A stretch of DNA of 64,000 nucleotides, taken from the NCBI RefSeq assembly GCF_902499555.1, contig NZ_CABVMM010000004.1, forward strand, positions 1-64,000. Reading direction: 5' to 3'. The position numbers and the translations under genes are program-made. This document shows, one piece after another, positions 32,779 to 41,456 of this stretch. The notes beneath the pieces are model-generated. The model was given only the letters and a program-made list of their open reading frames with translations. It ran no database searches and was not told the origin of the DNA. This DNA comes from Mesonia oceanica (GTDB taxonomy: Bacteria; Bacteroidota; Bacteroidia; Flavobacteriales; Flavobacteriaceae). How positions within the stretch are numbered: position 1 is the first letter of the stretch; every line of letters starts with the position of its first letter.

Positions 32779-33327
32779 ATGAAGTTTAAGTTTTTCGTGT
32801 TTATTTTTCTATTGGGTTTCTTCTCCTATGCACAAGAATGGGAAAACCCGAATATTTTCGTCACCAATAATCAAATTATAAAAGTTGATTTGTATAGCGG
32901 CCAAGCGGTTTCTCTTTCCCAATTTGATGGATATATGAAACCGGAACGAAAGCAATTTTCAATTCCGCAAGGAAATGTTTTTGGTGAAGATGACGATCGT
33001 GAAATCAATATGATGGCTTTGGCACAAACTAAAGAGTGGCAAAGAAAAAGAGGAATTGTAGATATGCAGTTTCCCGCCCGGCAATTACAGCAAATTAACG
33101 GACAGGTTCAAGTTTTTTATAACACTCAGGCTAATTTTAAATACCGAACTGATTTTAACCTAGATTATTACGGACAGGGAACTCCCGACGGCGGAATACG
33201 AAATGAGGTTTATCAAGATATGACACAACCTACGATTAATCCTTATTACTTAAACAACCCGTATTATCCTTACCGAAGAAATTCCCGCAGAAATTCAGGT
33301 AATTTCAATTTTTATATTTCTAGATAA
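32779..33327 (+). CDS. Secreted, Asn/Tyr/Arg-rich protein, unknown
   Basis: About 182 residues from ATG 32779, whose product begins with a clean signal peptide MKFKFFVFIFLLGFFSYAQ. The upstream ATG at 32761 would add six residues ahead of it. The mature protein is rich in Gln, Asn, Tyr and Arg, with IPQGNVFGEDDDREINMMAL and a tail NPYYLNNPYYPYRRNSRRNS. The composition suggests a surface or matrix protein. Its 3' end overlaps the convergent CvfB-like gene by 8 bases. Confidence 0.65.
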   Translation: MKFKFFVFIFLLGFFSYAQEWENPNIFVTNNQIIKVDLYSGQAVSLSQFDGYMKPERKQFSIPQGNVFGEDDDREINMMALAQTKEWQRKRGIVDMQFPARQLQQINGQVQVFYNTQANFKYRTDFNLDYYGQGTPDGGIRNEVYQDMTQPTINPYYLNNPYYPYRRNSRRNSGNFNFYISR

Positions 33328-34159
33328 GCCTAATCCCGTCTTCTTCTATAGAAATTACACGTTTTTTGTACAATGTCCCAACTGCTCTTTTAAAACTCTT
33401 TTTACTCATTTCTAACCAATTTTTGATTTCTTCCGGAGTAGATTTATCGGTTAATGGTAAAAAGCCATCTTGTAATTGCAATTCATTATAAATTGCATCT
33501 GCATTAGGTTCTATACTTCGGTAACCCGGACGTTGTAATGTAACATCTATTTTATTGTCCTTGCGTATCTTTTTAACCCAACCTTCCAATTGGTCACCGG
33601 TTTTTAAATCTTGAAAAACATCATCGTGATACACCAAACCTTGGTGTAATTCATTAACAATTAAATTAAAACCAATGTCGGTTTTGTTGGTAACGATTAC
33701 ATCTACTTTTTCAAAAGGTTCAACCGTAACATCACTATTATCTAAAAAGTGATTTACTTTACTTGAAGCTACTAAACGCTGAGTTTCTTCATCTAAATAG
33801 CAGAAAATTAAATAATGCTCTCCTTTTTTCATGGGATAAGCTTGTTCTTTAAACGGAACAAACAAATGTTTTTCCAATCCCCAATCTAAAAAAGCGCCCA
33901 TTTTAGTAACATCTACACATTCTAAAAAAGCAAATTCATCTAACTGAACGTAAGGCTGCAAAGTAGTTGCTACCGGACGCTCATCATGATCTAAATACAC
34001 AAAAACCTCTAGTTCATCACCAATCTCAAAACTTTCCGGTTTGTATTTATTGGGCAATAAAACTTCATTTTCTTTCTCCCCACTATCATCTTTTAAAAAA
34101 AGTCCCGGAGGCGTGTCTCGATCTATTGTTAAGGTATGATATTCACCAATGCTAAGCAT
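33320..34159 (-). CDS. CvfB-like S1-domain RNA-binding protein
   Basis: 279 residues. The layout of several S1-type barrels plus a C-terminal winged helix fits the CvfB/YitL family: GEYHTLTIDRDTPPGLFL, MGAFLDWGLEKHLFVPFKEQ, NKTDIGFNLIVNELHQGLVY, and the wing KSFKRAVGTLYKKRVISIEE. CvfB proteins bind RNA and influence virulence gene expression in Staphylococcus; the role here is general RNA regulation at best. The gene is about 135 bp downstream of DUF2853 with a strong hairpin in between. Confidence 0.85.
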   Translation of the reverse strand: MLSIGEYHTLTIDRDTPPGLFLKDDSGEKENEVLLPNKYKPESFEIGDELEVFVYLDHDERPVATTLQPYVQLDEFAFLECVDVTKMGAFLDWGLEKHLFVPFKEQAYPMKKGEHYLIFCYLDEETQRLVASSKVNHFLDNSDVTVEPFEKVDVIVTNKTDIGFNLIVNELHQGLVYHDDVFQDLKTGDQLEGWVKKIRKDNKIDVTLQRPGYRSIEPNADAIYNELQLQDGFLPLTDKSTPEEIKNWLEMSKKSFKRAVGTLYKKRVISIEEDGIRLI

Positions 34160-34203
34160 AACTCTAATTTAGATGGCAAAGATAAGTGCTTTAAGACATA
34201 AAA

Positions 34204-34274
34204 CGCCCAAAAAGAAAAAGAAATACATTTTGATCATTACATCATCTGCAATCATTTCTTTTTCCTCTTGGGCG
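34204..34274 (-). terminator. 21-bp stem-loop after the DUF2853 gene
   Basis: The arms 34204-34224 and 34254-34274 pair over 21 bases on the - strand with two G-U pairs, loop 29 nt, followed by TTTTA. It begins 20 bases after the DUF2853 stop and most likely ends that transcript. The loop also starts a 28-codon frame, see findings. Confidence 0.65.
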
Positions 34275-34294
34275 TGGCAGTTGTAAGCTTTAGC

Positions 34295-34633
34295 CTATTT
34301 AAATACCTGTTCTTTATTAAAATATTTGGTAAGTAAATAATAAACAACAACCCTGTGCTTATTACGGTTTGATTTTCCGTATTTTTCTATTACGGCATTG
34401 ATAGCTATGTTTAATTTATCGCTATCTTCCATACCTAATTTTCCTACTAAAAAATTTTTCCTTACTCGTTTTAATTCTTCTTCATCAGAAGATGCAACCG
34501 TATTAGCATCACTGTTGTAAATCGAAGGCCCCATACTTTCTGCTATTTTCCGCAGTAAATCTATATCAGGCTTATCCACAATTTTAGTTACATCTTCAAT
34601 ATACTGTCCTACTTTTTCATCTAATTTACTCAT
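34295..34633 (-). CDS. DUF2853-family protein
   Basis: 112 residues that match DUF2853 over the whole length: MGPSIYNSDANTVASSDEEE, LKRVRKNFLVGKLGM, YGKSNRNKHRVVVYYLLTKY. The family is small, alpha-helical, cytoplasmic and of unknown function, and widespread in marine bacteria. It stands alone between menD and the CvfB-like gene, with its own gap of 170 bp upstream in which I see nothing else. Confidence 0.85.
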   Translation of the reverse strand: MSKLDEKVGQYIEDVTKIVDKPDIDLLRKIAESMGPSIYNSDANTVASSDEEELKRVRKNFLVGKLGMEDSDKLNIAINAVIEKYGKSNRNKHRVVVYYLLTKYFNKEQVFK

Positions 34634-34804
34634 AACTATTTTTTTGGATTTTTAGTTCATGTCAAAATACACAAACACTCTCCTAAAGACTGTTATGAAT
34701 ACGCTAAATAACAATGTTTTAAGGAAGCTTGTTAAGGAAAGTAAAATATATATTCTGAAAAATTTTAGTATAAGAAAGTTATCAGCTCGGGTAAAATCAA
34801 GAGT

Positions 34805-36547
34805 CTAATCCTTCGGAAGTAAAACTTTAAAATAATTTTTCAGGTATTTATCATTCTCTTCCCTTGGCGTAAAAATTTCTAAAATCTTAGGTTGATCACC
34901 TTCCGCATAAAATTGAATCAGTTCTTTTTTCAAACTCATTTCATCAGTCGCCGCTTGGTAAGAAAAACCATACATTTCAGCTAAATGATTAGCTCTCAAA
35001 TTATGGGTAGTTTCAAAGAAAGTTGAAAAATGTTCGGCTTCTTTCGCTCCGGGTAAAATCCGGAAAATCCCTCCTCCTTGATTGTTGATGATGATAATTC
35101 TGAAGGTTTTGGGTATGTAATTATTCCACAACGCATTACTATCATACAAAAAACTAACATCACCCGTAATTAATGTAGTGGGAAACTTTGCTTTTACAGC
35201 CGCACCTACCGCTGTAGAAGAACTGCCATCAATTCCGCTTGTACCTCGGTTACAATACACTTGCAAACTCGGATAAAGCCTGAATAACTGCGCATAACGC
35301 ACCACACTACTGTTAGAAAGATGGATCACTTGTTGCTCGGGCATTTGCTGTAAAATCTGGCGAAAAGCTTTTAAATCACAAAATGGAATCTCTTCCATAT
35401 ACCTATCGTGGTGTATATCACGTTGCGCATTCACTTGGAGCCATTGGTCACGATAATTACTTTTTACTCCTTGCGTTAACGGAATAAATTTGCTGAAAAA
35501 TTCATTGGCATTTACATCAAAATGCTTGTTTAAACAGAAAAAGGTATCAAAAGCCTTCTTCGCATCCACATGCCAATGATGCTTGGGCTGATAAGTTCTT
35601 AAAAAAGCTTTTATCTTTTTGGAGATGATGAGTCCACCAAACGTCAATAAGATATCGGGTTGTAACTGTTGAAATTCCTCTTCTTTAGCTGCCGAAACTT
35701 CGATGGGAGCAATTAACTTATCGATTCTGGTAATAAATTTTTCGTGATGTAAATTTGAAGTGGTTTCCGTAAAGACTAGAACGGATGGGTCTTCTGCCAA
35801 TTCATCTAAAAATTTCTGCTCGATGGCATTCGGTTTATTTACGCCCACCAATACCAATTTTCGTTTGGCTTGGTTCCAGATTTCAGCATAAGCTTTTAGA
35901 GCTTTTTCTGTAGTGGTTTTTGGCTCTCGAATCGGTTCAATCGTTAACGGATGTACGGTAGGTTTTTCTACTAACTGGTATAAAGGTTCATAAAACGGGG
36001 CATTGATGTGTACCGGACCGTTTTGTTCTATGGCCGTATTCAAGGCTAAATTAATTTCCCGTTCGTTATGCTTTTGGGCTTCAAATAATTTTTGTTTTAA
36101 CTTCGGATCTATGGTTGCAGATTCTTCCAACACCAATTCTGAATACAAATTAGCCGAATATAAAATATGGTTTTGGTATACATTTTTCTGCCTAATGGTT
36201 TGTCCATCACCAATATCGATGCGTTCTACAGGTCTATCGGCAGAAATCACCACCAATGGCACATCGCTATAAAAAGCTTCTGCAATAGCCGGATAATAAT
36301 TCAACAACGCACTCCCTGAAGAACAACATAAGGCAACAGGTTCTTGTAATTGTTGCGCTAAACCTAAAGCAAAAAATGCCGCTGAACGCTCATCGACAAC
36401 ACTATATGCTTCAATTTCTGGGTGATTGGAAAAACTTATGGTTAAAGGTGCATTACGTGATCCCGGAGAAATAACCACATTTTTAATTCCTTTAGAAAGA
36501 CATAATAGCGTGATAGATTGTGCAAGCGGTATGCTGGAGTATTGCAT
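34805..36547 (-). CDS. menD: MenD, SEPHCHC synthase
   Basis: 580 residues, a thiamine-diphosphate enzyme that joins isochorismate and 2-oxoglutarate in menaquinone synthesis. N-terminal motif VVISPGSRNAPLTISF and the catalytic glutamate region YSVVDERSAAFFALGLAQ are typical. The cofactor site is GDVSFLYDSNALWNN with IIIINNQGGGIFRILPG. Its own promoter lies just upstream (36571-36598). The isochorismate synthase that feeds it is 0.8 kb away, across a toxin-antitoxin pair. Confidence 0.95.
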   Translation of the reverse strand: MQYSSIPLAQSITLLCLSKGIKNVVISPGSRNAPLTISFSNHPEIEAYSVVDERSAAFFALGLAQQLQEPVALCCSSGSALLNYYPAIAEAFYSDVPLVVISADRPVERIDIGDGQTIRQKNVYQNHILYSANLYSELVLEESATIDPKLKQKLFEAQKHNEREINLALNTAIEQNGPVHINAPFYEPLYQLVEKPTVHPLTIEPIREPKTTTEKALKAYAEIWNQAKRKLVLVGVNKPNAIEQKFLDELAEDPSVLVFTETTSNLHHEKFITRIDKLIAPIEVSAAKEEEFQQLQPDILLTFGGLIISKKIKAFLRTYQPKHHWHVDAKKAFDTFFCLNKHFDVNANEFFSKFIPLTQGVKSNYRDQWLQVNAQRDIHHDRYMEEIPFCDLKAFRQILQQMPEQQVIHLSNSSVVRYAQLFRLYPSLQVYCNRGTSGIDGSSSTAVGAAVKAKFPTTLITGDVSFLYDSNALWNNYIPKTFRIIIINNQGGGIFRILPGAKEAEHFSTFFETTHNLRANHLAEMYGFSYQAATDEMSLKKELIQFYAEGDQPKILEIFTPREENDKYLKNYFKVLLPKD

Positions 36548-36570
36548 TGTTTCAGTTGAATTTTCTAATG

Positions 36571-36598
36571 CAAAAATAAGGCTTATTAATTAATCCAA
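36571..36598 (-). promoter_or_regulatory. Bacteroidota-type promoter of menD
   Basis: On the - strand TTG (36596-36598), a 17-base spacer, then TATTTTTG (36571-36578), a full match to TTG / TAnnTTTG, about 25 bases before ATG 36547. Confidence 0.75.
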
Positions 36599-36715
36599 CA
36601 GGAAATTATTAAAAGCTTAATACCTGATTTAGCTTTACAATGCTAATGTGTTCATTAACAATTAAATTTAAAAAGATTGAAGCAATTTCGTATATTTGAT
36701 TTAAACAGGTTTGCT

Positions 36716-36943
36716 ATGGATATGAAAACTCGAAAATTAAATCTGATATCTTATCTTGCTCATATTCAAGATGAAACTATTTTAGATAAAATTGAAAAAT
36801 ATATTTTAGAAAACAATGAATTTAAAGTAAAGCCTTTAAGTGTAAAAGAATTATTAAACCGTATAGAAATCTCTGAAAAGGATTTTAAAAACAAAAAATT
36901 TAAGACCCAAACTGAGTTAGAAATAATGTCAGAAAACTGGTAA
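36716..36943 (+). CDS. Putative antitoxin of a ParE/RelE-type pair
   Basis: About 75 residues from ATG 36716 (a TTG at 36677 or an ATG at 36722 are alternatives). Helical, charged, with LNLISYLAHIQDETILDKIE at the N-terminus and VKPLSVKELLNRIEISEKDF toward the C-terminus. This is the usual form of Bacteroidota antitoxins encoded 11 bp before a ParE-like toxin. The N-terminus would dimerise and bind the promoter, the C-terminus would cover the toxin. The assignment rests mainly on the neighbour. Confidence 0.75.
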   Translation: MDMKTRKLNLISYLAHIQDETILDKIEKYILENNEFKVKPLSVKELLNRIEISEKDFKNKKFKTQTELEIMSENW

Positions 36944-36954
36944 GAATTTAAGGA

Positions 36955-37266
36955 ATGCAAATAATTTGGTCAGATTTTGCTATTAATAATTTAAAAGAAA
37001 TTTTTAATTATTATAAAACAAATGTAAGCCTTAAAATTGCCCATGCCATAAGAAAACAAATTCTTGAAGCGACTAAACAACTCCAGAGATTTCCAGAATC
37101 TGGATCACCTGAATTTTATTTAGAAGAACTCCAACTAAATCATCGATATTTAGTGATTAATAATTACAAAATCATTTATAGAATCTCAGAAAATAAAATT
37201 CTTATTAATGATGTATTTGATGTTAGACAAAGTCCTAACAAAATGATTAATAAAAGAACTAAATAA
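36955..37266 (+). CDS. ParE/RelE-family toxin
   Basis: 103 residues of the RelE/ParE fold: MQIIWSDFAINNLKEIFNYY at the start, KQLQRFPESGSPE in the middle, and the C-terminal strands HRYLVINNYKIIYRISENKI and NDVFDVRQSP. The last motif (VFDVRQ/R-P) is typical of ParE, which poisons DNA gyrase, rather than of RelE ribonucleases, but the target is not certain. The antitoxin gene lies just upstream. The pair interrupts the menaquinone genes between menD and the isochorismate synthase. Confidence 0.88.
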   Translation: MQIIWSDFAINNLKEIFNYYKTNVSLKIAHAIRKQILEATKQLQRFPESGSPEFYLEELQLNHRYLVINNYKIIYRISENKILINDVFDVRQSPNKMINKRTK

Positions 37267-37369
37267 CTTCCTCTAAAAAAATAGTTGATGTTCTATTTTA
37301 TTAAATAAAAAAAATTGAGTTTTATTTTCAGACTACATGACCTCTCACCTCTACCTCCTAAATTCTAAT

Positions 37370-38497
37370 TCATAATACATTTTGCATCGTTTCCGCTTTT
37401 CTTAATGTTTCTTCCCACTCTGCTGTCGGGTTAGAATCTTTGGTAATCCCACCTCCTATGTAAAGCAAGGCTTTATTTTCCAATAATTGCATGCAACGTA
37501 AATTCACATACAAATTAGATTGGCGCTCGATTAAATTAAACGCTGAATTCTCCACATTTCGTTTTCTCGGATTTCTGGGTTTCTCCACCTGAATATTCAG
37601 TTCTCCCACATACCCGGAATAAAACGCACGGTCGTAGTGTTCTTCTTTTAAAATAAATGTTTTAGCCATCTCTTTTGGCAAACCGCAAACGGCCGGAGTG
37701 GGATGTAAATTGGTTACGATTTCTTCCAAGCTGTCTTTCTGAAAAACCCCGGTTATGTCTGTTTTTAAGTGAACTACATTTCCTGCTCGATGGGTTTGTA
37801 CTTCAGAAATTTGTAAATTTTCGATCCCTTTAATACTTTTTAAAGCATTTTCAATAGTTCGTGTAACAATGGCTTGTTCTTCTTTTTCTTTTTCGCCCCA
37901 AGCAATTTCTGCAGTTTCTTTAAAAACCTGAGTTCCTGCCAAAGCCATCGTTTTAAAACGGTTGTTTTGAGTTTTCACCAAAGTTTCTGGTGTGGCTGCC
38001 AACCACAAACCTACTTGCGGATGGTACCAACAATACACAAATGCCGCAGGATAAGTTTTCAGCAATCGTTTAAAATATTCAATAGGCGCTGTTTTTACAA
38101 CCAAGACTTGCTTTCTGGAAAGAACCACTTTTTCTAAAGCTGAATTTTCTATCGTTTCAATCCCTTTTGCTACTATATTTTCGTGAAAAGCTTTCTGCTG
38201 AAGGCTATTTTCAAATTCTTTTGTAGTATTGGTCTCTTCTTCAATAACTAAGTCTTCCGCAGTACATTTCAGTTTAGAAAAAACAGCATCTTTTCGGTTA
38301 AAAAAAATGGTTCTCTTCTGGTTATCAAAAGGGGCAAATACAAAACCTTCTTGCTGAAAATTTTCTAAATATTCCAAGGTTGCTTTTTGCTGAAGTTGAC
38401 ACTGAAACTCATCGGAATTTGGATGTCGATAGGCCACGAAAGGCAATTGTGCTTCGAGTTGTTTTTCTAATTGCTGAAAATATTCGGGTAAGGTCAT
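37370..38497 (-). CDS. menF: Isochorismate synthase (MenF/EntC family)
   Basis: 375 residues, chorismate-binding fold. Motifs are EKVVLSRKQVL, LAGTQVF, GNVVHLKTDITG, LHPTPAVCGLPKEMA and the C-terminal LYIGGGITKDSNPTAEWEET. It converts chorismate to isochorismate, the first committed step of menaquinone synthesis. A siderophore-type EntC role is less likely given menD 0.8 kb upstream, menB, and the thioesterase 170 bp away on the same strand. Confidence 0.9.
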   Translation of the reverse strand: MTLPEYFQQLEKQLEAQLPFVAYRHPNSDEFQCQLQQKATLEYLENFQQEGFVFAPFDNQKRTIFFNRKDAVFSKLKCTAEDLVIEEETNTTKEFENSLQQKAFHENIVAKGIETIENSALEKVVLSRKQVLVVKTAPIEYFKRLLKTYPAAFVYCWYHPQVGLWLAATPETLVKTQNNRFKTMALAGTQVFKETAEIAWGEKEKEEQAIVTRTIENALKSIKGIENLQISEVQTHRAGNVVHLKTDITGVFQKDSLEEIVTNLHPTPAVCGLPKEMAKTFILKEEHYDRAFYSGYVGELNIQVEKPRNPRKRNVENSAFNLIERQSNLYVNLRCMQLLENKALLYIGGGITKDSNPTAEWEETLRKAETMQNVL

Positions 38498-38666
38498 TGG
38501 CTATAATAATTATTCTTTACTAATGTCACCTTGAGCCTTTCGTCTATCGCTCAAGATCAACTAAAGTCGAAAGTTTTTTAATCATCTTCATAGTTCTCGA
38601 CTCGGCTCTAACTAACATAAATTAGATCCTGATTTACATTTTGACAAACTCAGTATGACTTAGAAT

Positions 38667-39092
38667 TTATTTTTTCTTAGGCAAAGCAATGGTGGTCAAT
38701 TTTACTGCTGAAATTAAATTTTCTTCAACATCTCTAATTTTAATATCCCAAACCTGTGTCGTTTTTCCTTTGTGAATAAATTCGGCACGAGCAAAAACCT
38801 CTCCGCTAGCAATACTTTTTACATGATTAGCAGAAATTTCGATACCCCGAATGTAAAAATGTTCTCCATCTAAAAAGATAAAACTCGCAGCACTCCCTAC
38901 ACTTTCTGCTAAAGCCACCATAGCACCACCGTGTAAAACGCCATCCGGCTGATGAACTTTTGGAGTCACCGGCATTTTGGCGATTAGAAAATCTTTACCT
39001 ACATCAATAAATTCAATTTCTAAGGTTTCCATTAAGGTATTTTTGCACATTTTTGCACAACCGGCTAGTATTTCTTCTTTGGAATATTTCAT
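38667..39092 (-). CDS. Hotdog-fold thioesterase, probable DHNA-CoA thioesterase
   Basis: 141 residues of the PaaI/MenI-type hotdog fold: VHQPDGVLHGGAMVALAESV with the catalytic Glu in ALAES, then GSAASFIF and RGIEISANHVKS. In menaquinone synthesis such an enzyme frees 1,4-dihydroxy-2-naphthoate from its CoA ester. Here it sits next to the isochorismate synthase in the same direction, which supports that role. The family also includes phenylacetyl-CoA thioesterases, so the substrate is inferred. Confidence 0.82.
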   Translation of the reverse strand: MKYSKEEILAGCAKMCKNTLMETLEIEFIDVGKDFLIAKMPVTPKVHQPDGVLHGGAMVALAESVGSAASFIFLDGEHFYIRGIEISANHVKSIASGEVFARAEFIHKGKTTQVWDIKIRDVEENLISAVKLTTIALPKKK

Positions 39093-39329
39093 TTAAATAT
39101 TTAATTCTTATTGTAATGTCACATTGAGCGGAGTCGAAATGTTTTTAAATTACAGTTGTTAGGTTTCAAAATCGTTAAGAGATGCGGAATCAAACAGCAA
39201 TTGTTATACACCTACAAGGTTTTAGAAAGCTTGTAGGAAGAAAAATTTTATTCATTTCTAACTATCTTTGGGCATCAGACAATATATCTCAAACTCAATT
39301 ATTGAGTAAAAATACAAAATAGCAACTAC

Positions 39330-39977
39330 ATGGCGACCGAAGAAAAAAAGGTTTCTTACCAAACAACCAACACCTACTCTACTAAAAATAAATTGACCTC
39401 AGCTACCAAAAATGTTTGGTTCTGTTGTCACGGACTTGGTTTTTTAAGTCGGTATTTCATTCAGTATTTTAATGGATTGGATGCGGAAGAAAATTATATT
39501 ATCGCCCCACAAGCACCTTCTAAATATTACCAAAAATCAGATTTCAAGCATGTGGGTGCTAGTTGGCTAACGCGTGAAGAAACTCAACAAGAAACTGAAA
39601 ATGTATTGAATTACTTAGATTCGGTTCTCGCTACGGAAGAAATCCCGAATGATAAACGTCTTATTTTACTAGGCTATTCACAAGGAGTTTCAGTAGTGAC
39701 CCGTTGGATGGCTTCCCGAAAATTAGCATGTGACACCCTTGTGATTCATTCTGGAGGAATCCCAAAAGAACTTCAACCTCAAGATTTTGAATTTCTACAA
39801 CATACAAAAGTTGAATTATGGTACGGTACGCAAGATGAATATTTAACCGAAAAACGAATTGCAGAAGAAACTAAACGCGCCAAAGAAATGTTTGGAGATC
39901 GTTTAGAAATCATTCCATTTGAAGGAAAACATGTAGTCAATCGAGACTTAATTAATGAATTAGGAATTAGGAATTAG
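39330..39977 (+). CDS. Alpha/beta-hydrolase esterase ending in a heptamer repeat
   Basis: 215 residues of the phospholipase/carboxylesterase type: oxyanion region CCHGLGFLSRYF, nucleophile elbow LLGYSQGVSV (Ser about 117), acid in WYGTQDEYLT, His in FEGKHVVNRDL. Probably a cytoplasmic carboxylesterase of unknown substrate. No signal peptide. The last six residues ELGIRN and the stop are encoded by exactly three units of the GAATTAG repeat that follows. Changes in repeat number beyond three units would not alter the protein. Confidence 0.8.
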   Translation: MATEEKKVSYQTTNTYSTKNKLTSATKNVWFCCHGLGFLSRYFIQYFNGLDAEENYIIAPQAPSKYYQKSDFKHVGASWLTREETQQETENVLNYLDSVLATEEIPNDKRLILLGYSQGVSVVTRWMASRKLACDTLVIHSGGIPKELQPQDFEFLQHTKVELWYGTQDEYLTEKRIAEETKRAKEMFGDRLEIIPFEGKHVVNRDLINELGIRN

Positions 39978-40085
39978 GAATTAGGAATTAGGAATTAGGA
40001 ATTAGGAATTAGGAATTAGGAATTAGGAATTAGGAATTAGGAATTAGGAATTAGGAATTAGGAATTAGGAATTAGGAATTAGGAA
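39957..40085 (+). repeat. Tandem heptamer repeat (GAATTAG), 18 perfect copies
   Basis: From 39957 to 40085 the unit GAATTAG repeats 18 times without a change, plus three bases. The first three units are coding (end of the esterase). Perfect identity across 129 bp suggests recent expansion by slippage and likely length variation between strains. Confidence 0.98.
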
Positions 40086-40247
40086 AACTTTATTTTTTGA
40101 ATTGAATACAAAGCTTTCAAAAATAAAATTTTGAAAAGTTATCAACTTGTATGCCGGTGATTTGATTCTTGATCAAACCCGGAATAACGAAAACAATCAC
40201 CTATTTATTTTTTTAATTTCGACTTCTAGTTCAGTTTCAACTTCTGC

Positions 40248-41021
40248 TTAAATTTTCTTCGCTTCTTCCCAAAAAACATCCATCTCTTCTAACGTCATTT
40301 CTTTAAGTGATTTATTATTTTCTTTAGCTTTTTCTTCTAAATATTGAAAGCGCTTGATGAATTTTTTATTGGTCCGTTCCAATGCATTTTCAGGATTTAC
40401 CTTTAAAAATCTGGCGTAATTAATCATCGAGAACAGTACATCACCAAATTCAGCTTCGATCAGGTCTTGATTCTGGGTATTTACTTCTTCTTGAAGCTCG
40501 TTGAGTTCTTCTTTTACTTTTTCAAAAACCTGTTGGGGTTCTTCCCAATCAAAGCCTACGCCTGCAACTTTATCCTGAATTCTACTTGCCTTCACCAAAG
40601 CTGGTAAGGAATGCGGTACGCCTTCCAAAACACTTTTTTTACCTTCTTTAAGTTTTAAATTTTCCCAGTTTTTCTTGACGTCCTCTTCATTGTCAACCTC
40701 CACATCTCCGTAAATATGCGGATGACGGGAAATAAGTTTTTCGCAAATACCATTGGCGACATCGGCGATATCAAAGCTTTTTTTCTCACTTCCTATTTTA
40801 GAATAGAAAACAATATGCAATAAAACATCACCAAGTTCTTTTTTAACTTCCTCCAAATCCTTATCTAAAATAGCATCACCCAACTCGTAAGTTTCTTCGA
40901 TAGTTAAATGCCTTAATGTTTCCATGGTTTGTTTACGGTCCCACGGACATTTTTCACGAAGTTCATCCATAATAGTCAGTAATCGATCAAACGCTTGCAA
41001 TTGGTCTTTTCTAGAATTCAT
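40248..41021 (-). CDS. mazG: MazG, nucleoside triphosphate pyrophosphohydrolase
   Basis: 257 residues, full-length double-domain MazG. The first all-alpha domain has LREKCPWDRKQTMETLRHLT and IEETYELGDAILDKDLEEVK with KELGDVLLHIVFYS (the EExxE...EELGD metal site). The second domain has LNELQEEV and EAEFGDVLFSMINYARFL. It hydrolyses NTPs to NMP and pyrophosphate, cleaning up non-canonical nucleotides and, in E. coli, lowering ppGpp. It ends about 160 bp beyond the heptamer repeat. Confidence 0.92.
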   Translation of the reverse strand: MNSRKDQLQAFDRLLTIMDELREKCPWDRKQTMETLRHLTIEETYELGDAILDKDLEEVKKELGDVLLHIVFYSKIGSEKKSFDIADVANGICEKLISRHPHIYGDVEVDNEEDVKKNWENLKLKEGKKSVLEGVPHSLPALVKASRIQDKVAGVGFDWEEPQQVFEKVKEELNELQEEVNTQNQDLIEAEFGDVLFSMINYARFLKVNPENALERTNKKFIKRFQYLEEKAKENNKSLKEMTLEEMDVFWEEAKKI

Positions 41022-41456
41022 AGGTCTCGTTTTGGGAGTTTAAAAATACAATTTCTCAGGAAGATGTGAGAGATGAATAGTGAGATTTTAGTTTTTTAAA
41101 TTAAAAGTAAATCTCTTCTGTGATTCCTGCCCTTCCAATCGGCAAGAAAGGCTTAACCCGAAATTTTATACAATATTGAAGTACAAATAGTAAGGATGAG
41201 ATACTGAACTCGAACACTCAACGGAGTTAAACGAGTTTAACATGGAGTTATTTATATCAAGTAGAGATTTTGCAAAAGGGATCAGTATCGTTTTTTACTT
41301 GCCCAAAACCCTTCCAATCCACCTTAAGGTGACCAGTAAGAAAGACTTTTCTTTCTACAAGTAAGTATAACCAATAGTCAAGTACTTCTGGGCTTACCAA
41401 TAAAAAAAGCCTTGTAGCATCACTACAAGGCTTTTAAATTTTGATGAAAAAACTTT
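41022..41456. other. Gene-free stretch of about 435 bp with a terminator at its end
   Basis: No reading frame or RNA gene is recognised between mazG and the DUF5606 gene. The only clear structure is the terminator at 41402-41435. A promoter for mazG must lie in the left part, but I see no good TAnnTTTG. Confidence 0.5.
41402..41435 (-). terminator. Terminator of the ruvX-def-DUF5606 genes
   Basis: AAAAGCCTTGTAG, a 5-base loop and CTACAAGGCTTTT form a 13-bp stem with a T-run on the - strand, 22 bp after the DUF5606 stop. Confidence 0.85.

Noticed and set aside
37370..38497. Siderophore-type isochorismate synthase (EntC)
   Set aside because: No siderophore genes are nearby, while menD, menB and a MenI-type thioesterase are; the menaquinone role is simpler.
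39957..40085. CRISPR array or phase-variation switch
   Set aside because: The units are contiguous heptamers without spacers. The stop codon position does not depend on copy number, so the esterase is not switched on or off by slippage.
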